A DNA stretch of 20,952 nucleotides, taken from positions 1 to 20,952 of the forward strand of contig CALBSU010000773.1 of the NCBI GenBank assembly GCA_937967285.1, written 5' to 3'. Both the position numbers and the translations under genes were made by a program. How positions within the stretch are numbered: position 1 is the stretch's first letter; every line of letters begins with the position of its first letter. A model generated the notes under the pieces. That model made no database searches and was not told the origin of the DNA. It saw only the letters and a program-made list of their open reading frames with translations. The stretch is from an uncultured Acidobacteriota bacterium (GTDB taxonomy: Bacteria > Acidobacteriota > Blastocatellia > RBC074). Positions 1 through 18,400 of the stretch are shown here, one piece after another.

Positions 1-2423
<2,423 letters not shown>

Positions 2424-2469
2424 TACACGATCCTCCGGATTCCCAGCACAATGGAACCCAAGTCATTAA

Positions 2470-2590
2470 TTAAACGCAGAGGCGCAAAGAGGGCAGAGAT
2501 TGATATTTTGGGTTTAAATCCGAAGTCTCGCCAAATGGTCACATTACGACCATTGCCATACTCAAAAATCTCTGCCCCCTCTGCGTTTAA
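2470..2590. repeat. Inverted-repeat element A (8/9-base periodic arms)
   Basis: The left arm (2470-2501) and right arm (2567-2590) are reverse complements, starting TTAAACGCAGAG and ending GGGCAGAGATT, except that the left arm has 8 extra bases (CGCAAAGA, around 2483-2490). Left-arm CARAG units start at 2477, 2485 and 2494, a spacing of +8 and +9. The centre has an apical hairpin: AATGGTC at 2534-2540 pairs with GACCATT at 2548-2554 across a 7-base loop. The 8-base difference between arms looks like gain or loss of one repeat unit. It lies between two transcription units. Confidence 0.8.
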
Positions 2591-2722
2591 AAAGTAAAGA
2601 CTCAGGTTGCACAATACTTTGAGCAGAATTCATGCTTCAATTTTTGTGCCGTTAGGAAGGACAGGCAGGCGTGGGATAACCCCAACAATCAGAGGCTTTG
2701 AAGTTTCGGCGGGATGCGGGCG

Positions 2723-2760
2723 TGTCCGGTTCCGGAAACAGCGATTCCCGGAACCGGACA
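2723..2760. other. Perfect 13-bp stem-loop downstream of the small membrane protein gene
   Basis: TGTCCGGTTCCGG (2723-2735) is the exact reverse complement of CCGGAACCGGACA (2748-2760), with a 12-base loop. It begins 7 bases past the stop codon of the gene ending at 2768. It is GC-rich and could form a strong transcript hairpin at that 3' end, but no run of T follows on either strand, so it is not a standard intrinsic terminator. A Rho-linked stabilising hairpin or a repeat copy are alternatives. Confidence 0.65.
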
Positions 2761-2767
2761 GACAAAT

Positions 2768-3133
2768 TCAGGTTCGTAATCTGAGTTCGGATCTGTAGAT
2801 CCAGTTGATCAGGAAGAGCGCCCCGAGAACGAAGAGCGGTCCCGAGATCGCCGCGTAGGCCGACCAGTGGAACTTGCCCCACGCCAGTACAATGTAAGCG
2901 ATTCCGAGAGCCGTGAATTCAATCGCTCCGAGCCACTCCCTGCGCCAGGCGATCACCAGGCCGATCAGAACCAGCCATGTCGGGATGAGGTGGATCACCA
3001 GCGCCTGAGTCGTCTCCCACACACCTTTCCCTTCATCGAAAACATCCAGCGCGAAAAGACTGATGAATGCTGCAAATAACAGGGCCAGTACGCGCGGCGC
3101 CCAGTAGACAAGCTGCCGTGTCTTCTGTTTCAT
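2768..3133 (-). CDS. Small integral membrane protein, four predicted helices
   Basis: This encodes 121 residues from MKQKTRQLVYWAPRVL. I chose this ATG because AAAGGAGG (3141-3148) sits 7 bases before it; a longer frame from 3175 would bury that site inside coding sequence. Four hydrophobic stretches are visible: about residues 11-30 (ending FALDVF), 42-60 (ALVIHLIPTWLVLIGLVIAW), 66-84 (IEFTALGIAYIVLAW) and 90-112 (AAISGPLFVLGALFLINWIY). The N-terminus is basic, and there are no catalytic motifs or cysteines. It resembles small conserved bacterial membrane proteins of unknown function; I cannot assign a role. It is followed by a strong stem-loop and preceded by a 140-base gap, so it is probably monocistronic. 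Confidence 0.85.
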   Translation of the reverse strand: MKQKTRQLVYWAPRVLALLFAAFISLFALDVFDEGKGVWETTQALVIHLIPTWLVLIGLVIAWRREWLGAIEFTALGIAYIVLAWGKFHWSAYAAISGPLFVLGALFLINWIYRSELRLRT

Positions 3134-3140
3134 TTCAAGG

Positions 3141-3148
3141 CCTCCTTT
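3141..3148 (-). promoter_or_regulatory. Ribosome binding site fixing the start at 3133
   Basis: Read on the minus strand this is AAAGGAGG, 7 bases before the ATG at 3133. It is a near-perfect Shine-Dalgarno sequence and decides against the in-frame start 14 codons upstream. Confidence 0.8.
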
Positions 3149-3188
3149 CGAGATGCCGTTGCCTCTTTCCGTCAAACAGGACCATCAA

Positions 3189-3264
3189 CGGAATAATGAC
3201 GCTTTCGATCTTTAATACGTAAATGATACACCCGTTCACGCATTTATTTCCTCTCATTATTCCG
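3189..3264. repeat. 11-bp inverted repeat in the gap before the small membrane protein
   Basis: CGGAATAATGA at 3189-3199 is matched exactly by TCATTATTCCG at 3254-3264, 54 bases apart. The spacer is AT-rich compared with the surrounding genes. It lies between the end of the protease gene (3274) and the start of the membrane protein gene (3133). On the minus strand GTGAAC and TATTAA occur 16 bases apart inside the spacer, which is only a weak promoter resemblance. Confidence 0.5.
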
Positions 3265-3273
3265 ATTTAACGA

Positions 3274-6200
3274 TCAGCGATGGACGGGATAGGCCGGTTT
3301 TACGGGCGTCCGGACTCCCTTCTTTTTAAGTGCCTCCAGGGCGAGCTGGATGGCCTTTTCGATCTGGGGATCGCGGCCTGAAATGACGTCCTTCGGGAGG
3401 ATATCCACTTCGACATCAGGCTTGATTCCGATATTCTCGATGCCCCATGAGCTTCCGTCGGGGTTATAGGCCGCGCGGTTGGGCAGTTGTATCCTGCCGC
3501 CGTCGATCAGTCGCGGAGTGAAGACGTACGGTCCGATGCCTCCTCCGCCCGTCCGCCCGCCGACGATCGGACCCAGATTCCCGAGCCTGAACATGAAGGC
3601 GAAAGTTTCGGCGGCCGAGAAGTTTCGCTCGTTGGTGATGAGGACTTTCGCCTGAGGCCCCGGATTGACGGGGACCGCAAGGTCATCGCCTTCGCGGAAG
3701 CTGTAGTAATAGAGCGCCTTGCGATTCAGCCATTCGATCAGGTAATCGGGAGTTATGCCTCCGCCGTTGTAACGCTGGTCGATGACGACTCCCTGGCGGT
3801 CGCCGTAACCGGCCAGCAGCCGGATGAAATGCATGATCGACTGACCGAAATCGCCGATGTAGATGTAGCCCAGCTTTCCGCCCGAGGCTTCCTCGACTCT
3901 GCGGCGTGCGGCTTCGATCTCATCCACGCCGCGGAGCTCAGCTTCGCTGGTGACGGGATAGACGGTCACGGTCCTCGCGCCGGCTCCGTCCGCTGAGCCG
4001 GCAACCGTAATTTGTACCGGGGAGCTTCCGATGCCGCTGAAATACGAATTGACGTTCCGGTCTACGCCCGCATTACTTCCGTTGACGGCGATCAGATAAT
4101 CGCCCTCCCGAACATCGACTCCCGGCCAGTCGAGCGGGCTCCTGACTGTTCCCCCCACTCCGTTGTAGGCTGACGATCGATATATCTTTTTGATCCGGTA
4201 ACGCCCGTCGGCGATTTCGTAATCGGCGCCGAGCAGACCGATCCGGACCGGCGGACCGTCCGGAGGCGCGACATCGCCGCCGCCGACGCCGAGATGGCTG
4301 ACCGAGACATGGCCGAGCATTCTGTTGAGCAGCAAATTCAGGTCGGCCCGGCGCGTAATTCCCGGCAGATACTCTCCGTAATGCTTCTCGAGCTCCTTCA
4401 GATCCAGTCCGTGATGATTCGCGTCATAGAACCAGTCGCGCATGATCCGCCACGATTCGGCGTAGATCTGCTGCCATTCGGCCTGCGGGTCGACATCGAC
4501 GGTCAATTTACCGATCTCGATCCGGCCCTCGCTCGCTTTCGGCGCGGCATTGGCGGGAACCAGATGCCAGTAAGGCCCGAGCCCGTAGAGCAGCCGGCTG
4601 CCGTCCGCTGAGACCTCGAAGCCGCCGACGCGATCGAGCATCTTTTCAAGTCTTGCCGGATTCGATAGCGCGTAAGAATAGAGCGCGCTCCCGGTCCTCC
4701 TCATCGGTGAGGGAGAATCCGGCCACTCGTTGATCTGAATCATCAGCCGCCCCGGCCCCGCCGGGACGATCTGTGTGAAATCGTGCGGCTCGACCGGAAG
4801 GTCGATGACTCGGCGGTTAAGGCCGTTGAAATCTATGCGAACGACCTCCGCCCGGCGGACATTCGCTGCCGCAGGGTTCGGCGATCCGTCCGGCATAAGC
4901 GGCGCCGGAGCGTCCGACTGAAGCAGCATCAGGTGCAGGGTTCGCGACACCAGCGGCCGCGCCATCAACCCGTTCAGGACGCCCCATCCGAATTCGCTGG
5001 TCCCCGCGTTCGGGCTCGAGAGGAAGTAGAGATACCTCCCGCCGGCGTCGAAGCACGGCTGTTCGACGTGCGTGACGCCGTCGGAAACCTGGACGGCCTT
5101 TTTCGCCTCGATGCCGTAGATGAACGCCGTCCGCACTCTGTTCCTGAGATGCTTCGAATATGTCAGCCACCGGCTGTCGGGCGACCAGCGAGGAAACCAC
5201 TCTTCCTGATATGAGTATGTCGAGCTGTCGATGCGCGACGAGGTCCCGCGCTCGACATCCGCAATCCACAGACTGAGCCGATGGTCGGTGAAGGCAAGGT
5301 ATCGCCCGTCGGGTGACCAGACGGGCTCACGGTAGAATGTGGGTTTCTCCTCGATGCGTATCCGGCGGATGCCGCCCTCGTCCGTCAGCGAATGGATATG
5401 AAGCTGATATTCACCTGACTCATCAGAGAAGAAAGCGATGCTCCCGCCGTCGGGCGAGAGGACCGGATATCGCTCGGCCGCGCCGGGCGTCTCCGTCAGG
5501 TTCGATGCGGCCCCGGTCGCCGGATCGAAGACGAACGCATCGCCGCGAATGCCGAGCGATACTTTTCCGCCGTCGCCGCTCAAAGCCGCCCAGTCGTTGT
5601 ACTGGACCGCGCGGGCCGTCCGCTTCCCGAGTTCCTTCCGATCGGGATCGACGCGGATTGAAATCCGGCGCGTCTCACCGCTCTTCAATTCATGAAGATG
5701 GATGCGCCCGTCCCGGACGAAGGCTACGGCATCCGGCCCGGCGCCGGCGTCCGTGATGCCGTACTTCTCGAACCGCGTCAGTTGCTTTCTCCGCTTCGAC
5801 GCCGGATCGAATGAGTAGAGATTGAATATCCCGGTCTGATCGGAGAGAAAGTAGATGGACCGGCCGATCCACATCGGCGATTCCTCATTCTGATCGCCCG
5901 CCGTGATCTCCTCGGTCGACCAGTCCCTGAGATTTGTCAGCCGGATCCTGCCCTGCATTCCGCCGCGATAGTAACGCCAGTCCGTCATCAACCCGCTCTG
6001 CGCGGTTATGGCGATCCGTTCGCCGTCCGGCGAAACGGAAGTCGCCGCGACCGTCCAGAACGGAAGCTCCCGCGGGTGCACGCCGTCGATCTCGACGCGG
6101 TAGAGCTTGCGATTGCCGGTCCTGATCGAGAGGAAGTAGACGCTCTTCCCGTCCGGCGACCACGAGACGGGGTAATCGCGGGACGGGTGCCAGGTCAGCC

Positions 6201-6513
6201 TCTTCGGCTCGCCGCCCGGGAAGGCCATGCAGTGGACCTCCCACTGTCCTCCGGTCTGCTGCGCGTATGCGAGCATCGAACCGTCCGGCGAAAAGGCGGG
6301 ATAGCCGCTGTCGCCCTTGCCGTTGGTGATCCGGGTCGCTGCCCCGCCCTGCCTGCCGACCATCCACAGGTCGCCGGCCAGCGTGAAGACGATATGCGTC
6401 CGGTTGACCGTCAACTGCCCGTACATCAACGGCGCCGCCGACTGTTCCTGACTCGACGCGGTCATCGAAGCCAGCGCCGGCAGGATCGCCAGTATCAATG
6501 CGATTCTTCTCAT
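3274..6513 (-). CDS. Secreted tricorn-type S41 serine protease
   Basis: This encodes 1079 residues from MRRIALILAILPALASMTASS, a clear signal peptide, so the enzyme is probably periplasmic or exported. A GGAGG 10 bases upstream (6524-6528) supports this ATG over one 20 codons earlier. About residues 25-600 form a beta-propeller region with repeated TolB/PD40 blades (YPAFSPDGS, VSWSPDGKS, VWSPDGRY, RWSPDSRWL). A helical core domain follows (QQIYAESWRIMRDWFYD, about 681-699), then a PDZ-like domain (about 760-850) and the S41 domain (about 880-1045). The archaeal tricorn tetrad appears intact: Ser739-His740 in HVSVSHLG, nucleophile Ser966 in NERNFSAAETF, and Glu1026 in SWGIENIGIKPD. The family cuts peptides processively in the cytosol of archaea; bacterial exported forms are less studied. 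The length matches the family. It is flanked by repeat-bearing gaps, so probably monocistronic. Confidence 0.95.
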   Translation of the reverse strand: MRRIALILAILPALASMTASSQEQSAAPLMYGQLTVNRTHIVFTLAGDLWMVGRQGGAATRITNGKGDSGYPAFSPDGSMLAYAQQTGGQWEVHCMAFPGGEPKRLTWHPSRDYPVSWSPDGKSVYFLSIRTGNRKLYRVEIDGVHPRELPFWTVAATSVSPDGERIAITAQSGLMTDWRYYRGGMQGRIRLTNLRDWSTEEITAGDQNEESPMWIGRSIYFLSDQTGIFNLYSFDPASKRRKQLTRFEKYGITDAGAGPDAVAFVRDGRIHLHELKSGETRRISIRVDPDRKELGKRTARAVQYNDWAALSGDGGKVSLGIRGDAFVFDPATGAASNLTETPGAAERYPVLSPDGGSIAFFSDESGEYQLHIHSLTDEGGIRRIRIEEKPTFYREPVWSPDGRYLAFTDHRLSLWIADVERGTSSRIDSSTYSYQEEWFPRWSPDSRWLTYSKHLRNRVRTAFIYGIEAKKAVQVSDGVTHVEQPCFDAGGRYLYFLSSPNAGTSEFGWGVLNGLMARPLVSRTLHLMLLQSDAPAPLMPDGSPNPAAANVRRAEVVRIDFNGLNRRVIDLPVEPHDFTQIVPAGPGRLMIQINEWPDSPSPMRRTGSALYSYALSNPARLEKMLDRVGGFEVSADGSRLLYGLGPYWHLVPANAAPKASEGRIEIGKLTVDVDPQAEWQQIYAESWRIMRDWFYDANHHGLDLKELEKHYGEYLPGITRRADLNLLLNRMLGHVSVSHLGVGGGDVAPPDGPPVRIGLLGADYEIADGRYRIKKIYRSSAYNGVGGTVRSPLDWPGVDVREGDYLIAVNGSNAGVDRNVNSYFSGIGSSPVQITVAGSADGAGARTVTVYPVTSEAELRGVDEIEAARRRVEEASGGKLGYIYIGDFGQSIMHFIRLLAGYGDRQGVVIDQRYNGGGITPDYLIEWLNRKALYYYSFREGDDLAVPVNPGPQAKVLITNERNFSAAETFAFMFRLGNLGPIVGGRTGGGGIGPYVFTPRLIDGGRIQLPNRAAYNPDGSSWGIENIGIKPDVEVDILPKDVISGRDPQIEKAIQLALEALKKKGVRTPVKPAYPVHR

Positions 6514-6523
6514 TCCTTCTCCC

Positions 6524-6528
6524 CCTCC
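6524..6528 (-). promoter_or_regulatory. Ribosome binding site supporting the protease start at 6513
   Basis: GGAGG on the minus strand lies 10 bases before the ATG at 6513, within a purine-rich run. An in-frame ATG 20 codons upstream has no such site and would place polar residues before the signal peptide. Confidence 0.6.
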
Positions 6529-6575
6529 GTTTGAGTTCGATAAGAAAGATCCATTCACCAGGATGAGCGGCATTC

Positions 6576-6700
6576 TCAGGATTTACAGGATCATAATTGC
6601 AGATCAGGCGTCTGCATTCTGGAATTTTGATAACAAAAGGGCCATCTCATATCCTTGAAGCAATCCTGTAAATCCTGACAAATCCTGTTAATCCTGTTGA
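6576..6700. repeat. Inverted-repeat element B (AATCCTGT units)
   Basis: TCAGGATTTACAGGAT (6576-6591) is the exact reverse complement of 6663-6678. The right side continues as a tandem run of AATCCTGT-like units starting at 6662, 6671, 6681 and 6690, a spacing of 9, 10 and 9 bases. A small apical stem lies in the spacer: TGCAGA at 6598-6603 pairs with TCTGCA at 6611-6616. It sits between the protease start and the end of the regulator gene. The unit differs from the other elements here, but the arm-and-hairpin layout is the same. Confidence 0.8.
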
Positions 6701-6763
6701 AATTTTCTTTCCGTTCAATGGATCGCACGGATTTTATGCAAGCCGCCGGAATCTGTCGTGGAT

Positions 6764-6792
6764 GGGATTAGCGCCTTGGAGGGGATTAGCGC
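6764..6792. repeat. Two 11-bp direct repeats over the stop of the regulator gene
   Basis: GGGATTAGCGC occurs at 6764-6774 and again at 6782-6792, an 18-base period. The second copy contains the TAA stop of the AraC-type gene (6786-6788, minus). This could be a small local duplication that created or preserved the stop; no function is evident. Confidence 0.55.
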
Positions 6793-7598
6793 GTCGCAAA
6801 TTGCGCGCGATAGACGGCCGGAGTCATCCCCGTGTACCGCCTGAAGGTGTTCGTGAAATGGCTCTGATCGTAAAAACCGAGGGCCAGGGCGATCTGACTG
6901 ATCGGCAGGTCGGTCTCAGCGATCCGGCGCCCCGCGCTTTCGATCCGAAGTCTGCGACAGAAATCTCCGATCGTGCAGTTGTACTGCCGCCTGAATTCGC
7001 GCGCCAGATGGACGGGATGAACGCCGACCTGACCGGCCAGTTCATCGAGCGTCGGCGGCTCGATGAAATTGGCTTCGAGAATCTCTTTCGCCGATTCCAG
7101 CCACCGACGACCGCCGCTCCTGGCGATATCGCGGGAAAGCTCGGCCAGGATCTCCAGCGTCAGACCTTCGATCGCAAGACCCGACCACTGGTCACGATGC
7201 CTGAATTCGCGATAGAGCCTGAGAGCCAGTGAACTCGTCGAGCCGCCCTGAATCGCCGCCGGCTCATCAGGGATTCGCAGATCGCCGTCGAGCAGCCGAT
7301 GCGATCTGATCTCGATCCGGAATATCCTGACCTTCGAATCGAAAAAACGGACGGCATGCGACTCTCCCCGCGGGTGATAGAAGACCGCCATCGGTTGCGC
7401 CTCGCGCGACTTCGGACTCAGCCCGATGGTTTCGCTGTAACCGCCTTTCAATACCAGTCCGAAATAGGCCGGCTCGTGCTGGTGTCGAGGCATGCGCAGG
7501 CCTGCGGGATAGACCGATTCCGACAAGGTCAGCCCGGAAACGTGCAGGCTCGCCCTTCCCCCACCGTAAAATGCATCAGGTCTCATTTCGGTTTCCAT
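6786..7598 (-). CDS. AraC-family transcriptional regulator with N-terminal cupin-like domain
   Basis: This encodes 270 residues. Residues about 15-100 look like an AraC-type cupin sensor: PRHQHEPAYFGLVLKGG followed by VFYHPRGESHAVRF, the His-rich pattern of a small beta-barrel. The C-terminal 100 residues are the double helix-turn-helix DNA-binding domain: TLDELAGQVGVHPVHLAREFRR (about 183-204) and ISQIALALGFYDQSHFTNTF (about 233-252), ending with the typical GMTPAVYRA. The length is normal for the family. The start is uncertain: ATG at 7598 and ATG at 7586 are both in frame and neither has a clear ribosome site. The effector and targets cannot be read from sequence. Its neighbours, the protease and the ADOP operon, are both separated from it by repeat-bearing gaps, so control of either is only a guess. 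Confidence 0.92.
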   Translation of the reverse strand: METEMRPDAFYGGGRASLHVSGLTLSESVYPAGLRMPRHQHEPAYFGLVLKGGYSETIGLSPKSREAQPMAVFYHPRGESHAVRFFDSKVRIFRIEIRSHRLLDGDLRIPDEPAAIQGGSTSSLALRLYREFRHRDQWSGLAIEGLTLEILAELSRDIARSGGRRWLESAKEILEANFIEPPTLDELAGQVGVHPVHLAREFRRQYNCTIGDFCRRLRIESAGRRIAETDLPISQIALALGFYDQSHFTNTFRRYTGMTPAVYRAQFATR

Positions 7599-7913
7599 TC
7601 AGAATTTACGCTTTCTCGACTGGAATGCCGCATCACCTTTCGGAGCGCGTCACCGTAACTTACGACCGATACATGAATTGAGTTCCCGCTCTTCTTTCCG
7701 CATCCGCGGCATTCAAGCTACTCAGCCTTATCACGAAGAATAACTAAGCGCCAAGCCGCCAAGGTGCCCAAGTGAGATTATTGATGTAATTGTACAAATT
7801 TCCTCAATATCGCCGATCGTACAATGGCTGAACCCGATGCTTCATGCCCTGAATAAACCCCGGCCATCTTGGCGGCTTGGCGTTTATAAACTCTTCGTGA
7901 TAGTGCTGAGCAG
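7599..7913. other. Intergenic region between the regulator and the ADOP operon
   Basis: These 315 bases hold no supported gene. Bases 7599-7720 should contain the regulator's promoter, but I find no convincing -35/-10 pair. The remainder is the inverted-repeat element at 7721-7910. Confidence 0.7.
7721..7910. repeat. Inverted-repeat element C abutting the end of the ADOP operon
   Basis: The left arm (7721-7768) and right arm (7864-7910) are long imperfect reverse complements. The outer part shares CTCAGC, two mismatched positions, then TATCACGAAGA. The inner part shares CGCCAAGCCGCCAAG exactly. Left-arm CCAAG units start at 7751, 7759 and 7768, a spacing of +8 and +9. A nested apical stem is ATTGTAC (7789-7795) with GTACAAT (7819-7825). 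The right arm ends only 3 bases from the stop codon of the last operon gene (7914-7916), so the element will be in that mRNA's 3' end. Confidence 0.82.
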
Positions 7914-10325
<2,412 letters not shown>

Positions 10326-10348
10326 ATCATATCTCCCAATTAATCCGC

Positions 10349-12772
10349 TTACTCATCCCGCAAAGCTGTCATGGGGTCGATTTTCGACGCGCGCAGCGCC
10401 GGAATCATGCACGAACAGCCCGCAATAACCGCAAGTCCGATCACGACGCTCGTGTAGACGACCGTATCGACTGAATCGACCTGATACAGGAGCGATCTGA
10501 GAAATCCCGCCACCCCGAGCGAAGCGGGGATGCCAATGGCCAGCCCGGCCAGGACAACCAGCATGCCCTGTCGGATGAGCATTCCAAAAATGCGCCGCGG
10601 ATCGGCCCCGAGCGCCATTCTTACTCCGATATCGCGGGTTTGCCTGATGACCGAATACGAGATCATTCCGTAAATGCCGATCGAAGCGAGCAGGACGGCA
10701 ACCGCTGCGAAAACACCCATCAGAACCGCAGGGTACCGTCTGGTGAAAGCCGCGACAGACTGACTGATCTTTTCATCCATGGTGGATGCATTGTAGACGA
10801 CGGCGATCGGTTCGATTTCACGGATGGCGGATCGGACAGCGCTCACCAGGCTCTCCGGCTCGATTGCGGATCTGATCACCAGATTGATCGTGTATGACGG
10901 GGACTGGGCCAGCGGAACATACATGACCGGTTTTATGTCGGCATCGAGTCCTGTGATTTTGACATCGCCGACGACGCCGACGATCTCCAATTGAGATTCC
11001 GGATTGCCCGGATAAAAGACTCGCTGCCCGACTGCCCGGTTGACGCCGAAATATTTTTCAGCGAAGGACCTGTTGATGATCGTGACCTGAGGCGAGTCTG
11101 CATCGTCGCGCTGATCGAAACCTCTGCCGGCGATCAGCGGAATCCCGGCGGCTTTCCAGTAATCTCCGCTGACTTCCCTGTAATTTGCCTCGATCTCGAA
11201 TCCGGGCGGCGGAGCCGGCCGGCCGGCAATCACAAGATGATTGGTGTCTCCGCTTGTCAGCGGGAGCATATTGACGATTCCGGATGATTCGACACCCGGC
11301 ACTCGCCCTGCTCTCTCGATCAGATTTCGATGAAATGCAGCGAGCTTCTGCGGTTCCTGATACCTGTTTCGCGGTACGGATACAGTCATGGTCAGAAGGT
11401 TCTGCGCCTTGAATCCAGGATCAACGCTCAACAGCGTTACAAGACTTCTGACCATTAAACCTGCCCCGACAAGCAGCACAACCGCCACGGCTATCTCGGC
11501 GATAACCAGGCTTTGCCTGATCCGGTTATGCCCGCCCGGCCCGATCGATCTCGACGAGCTTTTCAGGGCATCGTTCGGATTCAGATACGACGACCGGATC
11601 GCCGGCGCCAGACCGAAAGCCAGTCCCGTGATGATCGAAACAGCCAGAGCAAAAAGGAGGATTCTCGAATCTATGCCGACGTTACCGAGATACGGCATGA
11701 ACCTCGCCAGATCCTGCGGTATGAGCGCCGTCAGAACATCCACTCCCCAGTATGCGATCAGCAGCCCGCCGATACCGCCGGCCAGAGACAGAAGCAGCGA
11801 TTCCGTCAGAAGTTGCCGGACGAGCCTGAGGCGACCGGCGCCAAGAGCGAGGCGGACAGAGACCTCTTTCTGCCGCGCCGTCGACCGGGCAATCATGAGT
11901 CCGGCAACGTTCGAACAGGAGATCAGTAGAACCAGCCCGACGGCCGCCAGCAACGCCATGACAATCGACTTGACCGGACCGAGGATCTCATCCGCGAGCG
12001 GCATCAGAATAATTCCGGTTCCGGCATGCGATTCTTTATGCTCGACGGCTATCCGTTGAGCGATCGTATTCATCTCAGCATATGCGCGATCGATAGTAAC
12101 GCCTTTCCGCAGCCGGGCGATCACATTCGTTCCGTGCATGCCCCGCCGGGACATCTGATTCCCGGACGGCTGATAGGCTATCCAGATATCCGCCGGGCGC
12201 AGCGCGAAACTGAAGCTCTCGGGAAGCACGCCGACGATCGTAAACTTAATGCCGCTCAACTCGATCGATCGGCCAATGACATCTGCGTCGCCGGCGAATT
12301 TCCGCATCCAGAAGGAATGTGTCAGGATCGCTACGCGCTCTGCTCCGGGATTGTCGTCTCCGGATTTAAAGGTGCGCCCGAGTTCCGCGTTCACTCCAAG
12401 CAGCCTGAAAAAGTTCGCAGAGGCTCCGGGTGTAAAGATTCGCTCGGGTTCGCCATCCCCGACAAGGGACGCATTTCCTCCGACATAGGCAGCGCATTCC
12501 TCGAAGACCTGGTTCCTCCTCCAGTCGATGAAATCCGGCCATGAAGCTTCACGCCGCGGAAACTCCGCCTGCGGCGTGCCTTCCCAGAGGTGGTACAGCC
12601 TGTCAGGCTCCGTGTATGGCAGTCCCCTGAAAATTGCCGCGTCCGCAACGCTGAAGATAGCAGTCGTCGCTCCGATACCTATCGCCAGAGTCAGGATCGC
12701 CACAACCGAAAAACCCGGGCTGTTGAGGATCGTCCTTAATCCGTATTTCAGATCCTGAAGTAATCCGTTCAT
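10349..12772 (-). CDS. ADOP-type duplicated FtsX/MacB permease
   Basis: This encodes 807 residues starting [20 protein letters not shown], with GAGGAG 8 bases before the ATG. Helix 1 spans about 21-46. The first FtsX block carries [20 protein letters not shown] (288-307) followed by LALGAGR, and the second carries [14 protein letters not shown] (710-723). Large periplasmic domains lie between helices, with the family motif IVGVVGDVK around 597-605. It ends [11 protein letters not shown], where the other complete paralogues here end in ...RYE. The G in NVAGL and the final Asp make it one of the more divergent copies. It lies 44 bases after the preceding permease and 23 bases before the next, inside the operon. 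No ATPase domain is present. Confidence 0.94.
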   Translation of the reverse strand: MNGLLQDLKYGLRTILNSPGFSVVAILTLAIGIGATTAIFSVADAAIFRGLPYTEPDRLYHLWEGTPQAEFPRREASWPDFIDWRRNQVFEECAAYVGGNASLVGDGEPERIFTPGASANFFRLLGVNAELGRTFKSGDDNPGAERVAILTHSFWMRKFAGDADVIGRSIELSGIKFTIVGVLPESFSFALRPADIWIAYQPSGNQMSRRGMHGTNVIARLRKGVTIDRAYAEMNTIAQRIAVEHKESHAGTGIILMPLADEILGPVKSIVMALLAAVGLVLLISCSNVAGLMIARSTARQKEVSVRLALGAGRLRLVRQLLTESLLLSLAGGIGGLLIAYWGVDVLTALIPQDLARFMPYLGNVGIDSRILLFALAVSIITGLAFGLAPAIRSSYLNPNDALKSSSRSIGPGGHNRIRQSLVIAEIAVAVVLLVGAGLMVRSLVTLLSVDPGFKAQNLLTMTVSVPRNRYQEPQKLAAFHRNLIERAGRVPGVESSGIVNMLPLTSGDTNHLVIAGRPAPPPGFEIEANYREVSGDYWKAAGIPLIAGRGFDQRDDADSPQVTIINRSFAEKYFGVNRAVGQRVFYPGNPESQLEIVGVVGDVKITGLDADIKPVMYVPLAQSPSYTINLVIRSAIEPESLVSAVRSAIREIEPIAVVYNASTMDEKISQSVAAFTRRYPAVLMGVFAAVAVLLASIGIYGMISYSVIRQTRDIGVRMALGADPRRIFGMLIRQGMLVVLAGLAIGIPASLGVAGFLRSLLYQVDSVDTVVYTSVVIGLAVIAGCSCMIPALRASKIDPMTALRDE

Positions 12773-12816
12773 CAGCAGGACTCCTCACTTGTCGAGGCCG
12801 AATGAGCAGCCGCCGG

Positions 12817-15267
<2,451 letters not shown>

Positions 15268-15315
15268 GGGGCCATCCTTTCCCTTTCAACGAGGAGAGAT
15301 GAAACGGCTGTGACG

Positions 15316-15774
15316 CTACTTCGCCGGCGGCGGACTCTGCCAGAGCACATTGATGATCTTCCACCTGCCGTCATATTTGGCGAGATGGAAATAGTCCGTG
15401 CCCCATTGCGCGGTCAGCTTTGCAGTCGCGGTCTGATCCTGAACGTCGAATATGACGATCTCCTTCGGCGCGGTCTTCGGCAGTTTTCCGGCCTTGTTCC
15501 ACGTTTTTGAAAGTTCGACCAGTTGCGTGTAAGACATGCGGCCGGGCGTGTAACCGTCCTTTCCCTGCTGGCGGTAGAAGCCGTGTTTCGTCAGTTCAGG
15601 ATGGACGCTGCGCTCGATGCGTTCCGGTTCGACCTGGTAGACGCCCTCGACGTAATCGAGAACCGCCTGCCGGACGGCCTCACGTTCTTCGTTCATCGCG
15701 ATTTCAGGCGATTCGAAGAATCCGCAGGTGATCGTCGCCATCAGGATCAGAGCAATGTAGAGCATGTGAGTCAT
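15316..15774 (-). CDS. Small exported NTF2/lumazine-binding-like protein
   Basis: This encodes 152 residues. The N-terminus MTHMLYIALILMATITCGFF is a hydrophobic export signal; a Cys follows at 17, but the preceding Thr is a poor lipobox match, so lipidation is doubtful. The rest (about 28-148) fits the NTF2-like 'putative lumazine-binding' fold: EREAVRQAVLDYVEGVY at the start, RIERSVHPELTKHGFY, and the closing strands ATAKLTAQWGTDYFHLAKYDGRWKIINVLW. The family is a cone-shaped barrel, often of unknown ligand. I prefer the ATG at 15774 over a GTG one codon earlier because GGAGG lies 7 bases before the ATG. It sits between two ADOP genes (23 and 48 base gaps), so it is co-expressed with them; a link to their function is inference. 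Confidence 0.85.
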   Translation of the reverse strand: MTHMLYIALILMATITCGFFESPEIAMNEEREAVRQAVLDYVEGVYQVEPERIERSVHPELTKHGFYRQQGKDGYTPGRMSYTQLVELSKTWNKAGKLPKTAPKEIVIFDVQDQTATAKLTAQWGTDYFHLAKYDGRWKIINVLWQSPPPAK

Positions 15775-15781
15775 CACTAAA

Positions 15782-15786
15782 CCTCC
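15782..15786 (-). promoter_or_regulatory. Ribosome binding site of the NTF2-like gene
   Basis: GGAGG on the minus strand, 7 bases before the ATG at 15774 but only 4 before the GTG at 15777, so it favours the ATG. It lies in the 23-base gap after the upstream permease stop. Confidence 0.7.
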
Positions 15787-15797
15787 CTGTTTATCGT

Positions 15798-18254
<2,457 letters not shown>

Positions 18255-18400
18255 CTTCAATCGATCTCCCTCTCCTGACGACTTGATGGACCCGAATAAC
18301 AATCCAAGCGGCGTGCCACTGATCCCGAACAGCTAATCGTTGATATGTCACAAGTTAGAATCCATCTTACTGACGACCGCAGGGCGTTCGATGTTCGATA

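Larger units (their letters stand above)
2424..2767. other. Repeat-filled intergenic region upstream of the first ADOP gene
   Basis: No supported gene lies in these 344 bases; the short ORFs are non-coding in appearance. The region holds the ribosome site of the permease at 2423, the inverted-repeat element at 2470-2590, about 130 bases in which I recognise nothing, and the perfect stem-loop at 2723-2760. Any promoter for the permease should lie here, but I see no convincing -35/-10 pair. Confidence 0.7.

Noticed and set aside
2723..2760. Standard intrinsic terminator
   Set aside because: The stem is strong, but no T-run follows it on either strand, so I list it only as a stem-loop.
6576..6700. 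Insertion sequence or transposon end
   Set aside because: No transposase gene, target-site duplication or paired terminal repeat enclosing a gene is visible around any of the inverted-repeat elements. A non-autonomous element remains possible but unproven.
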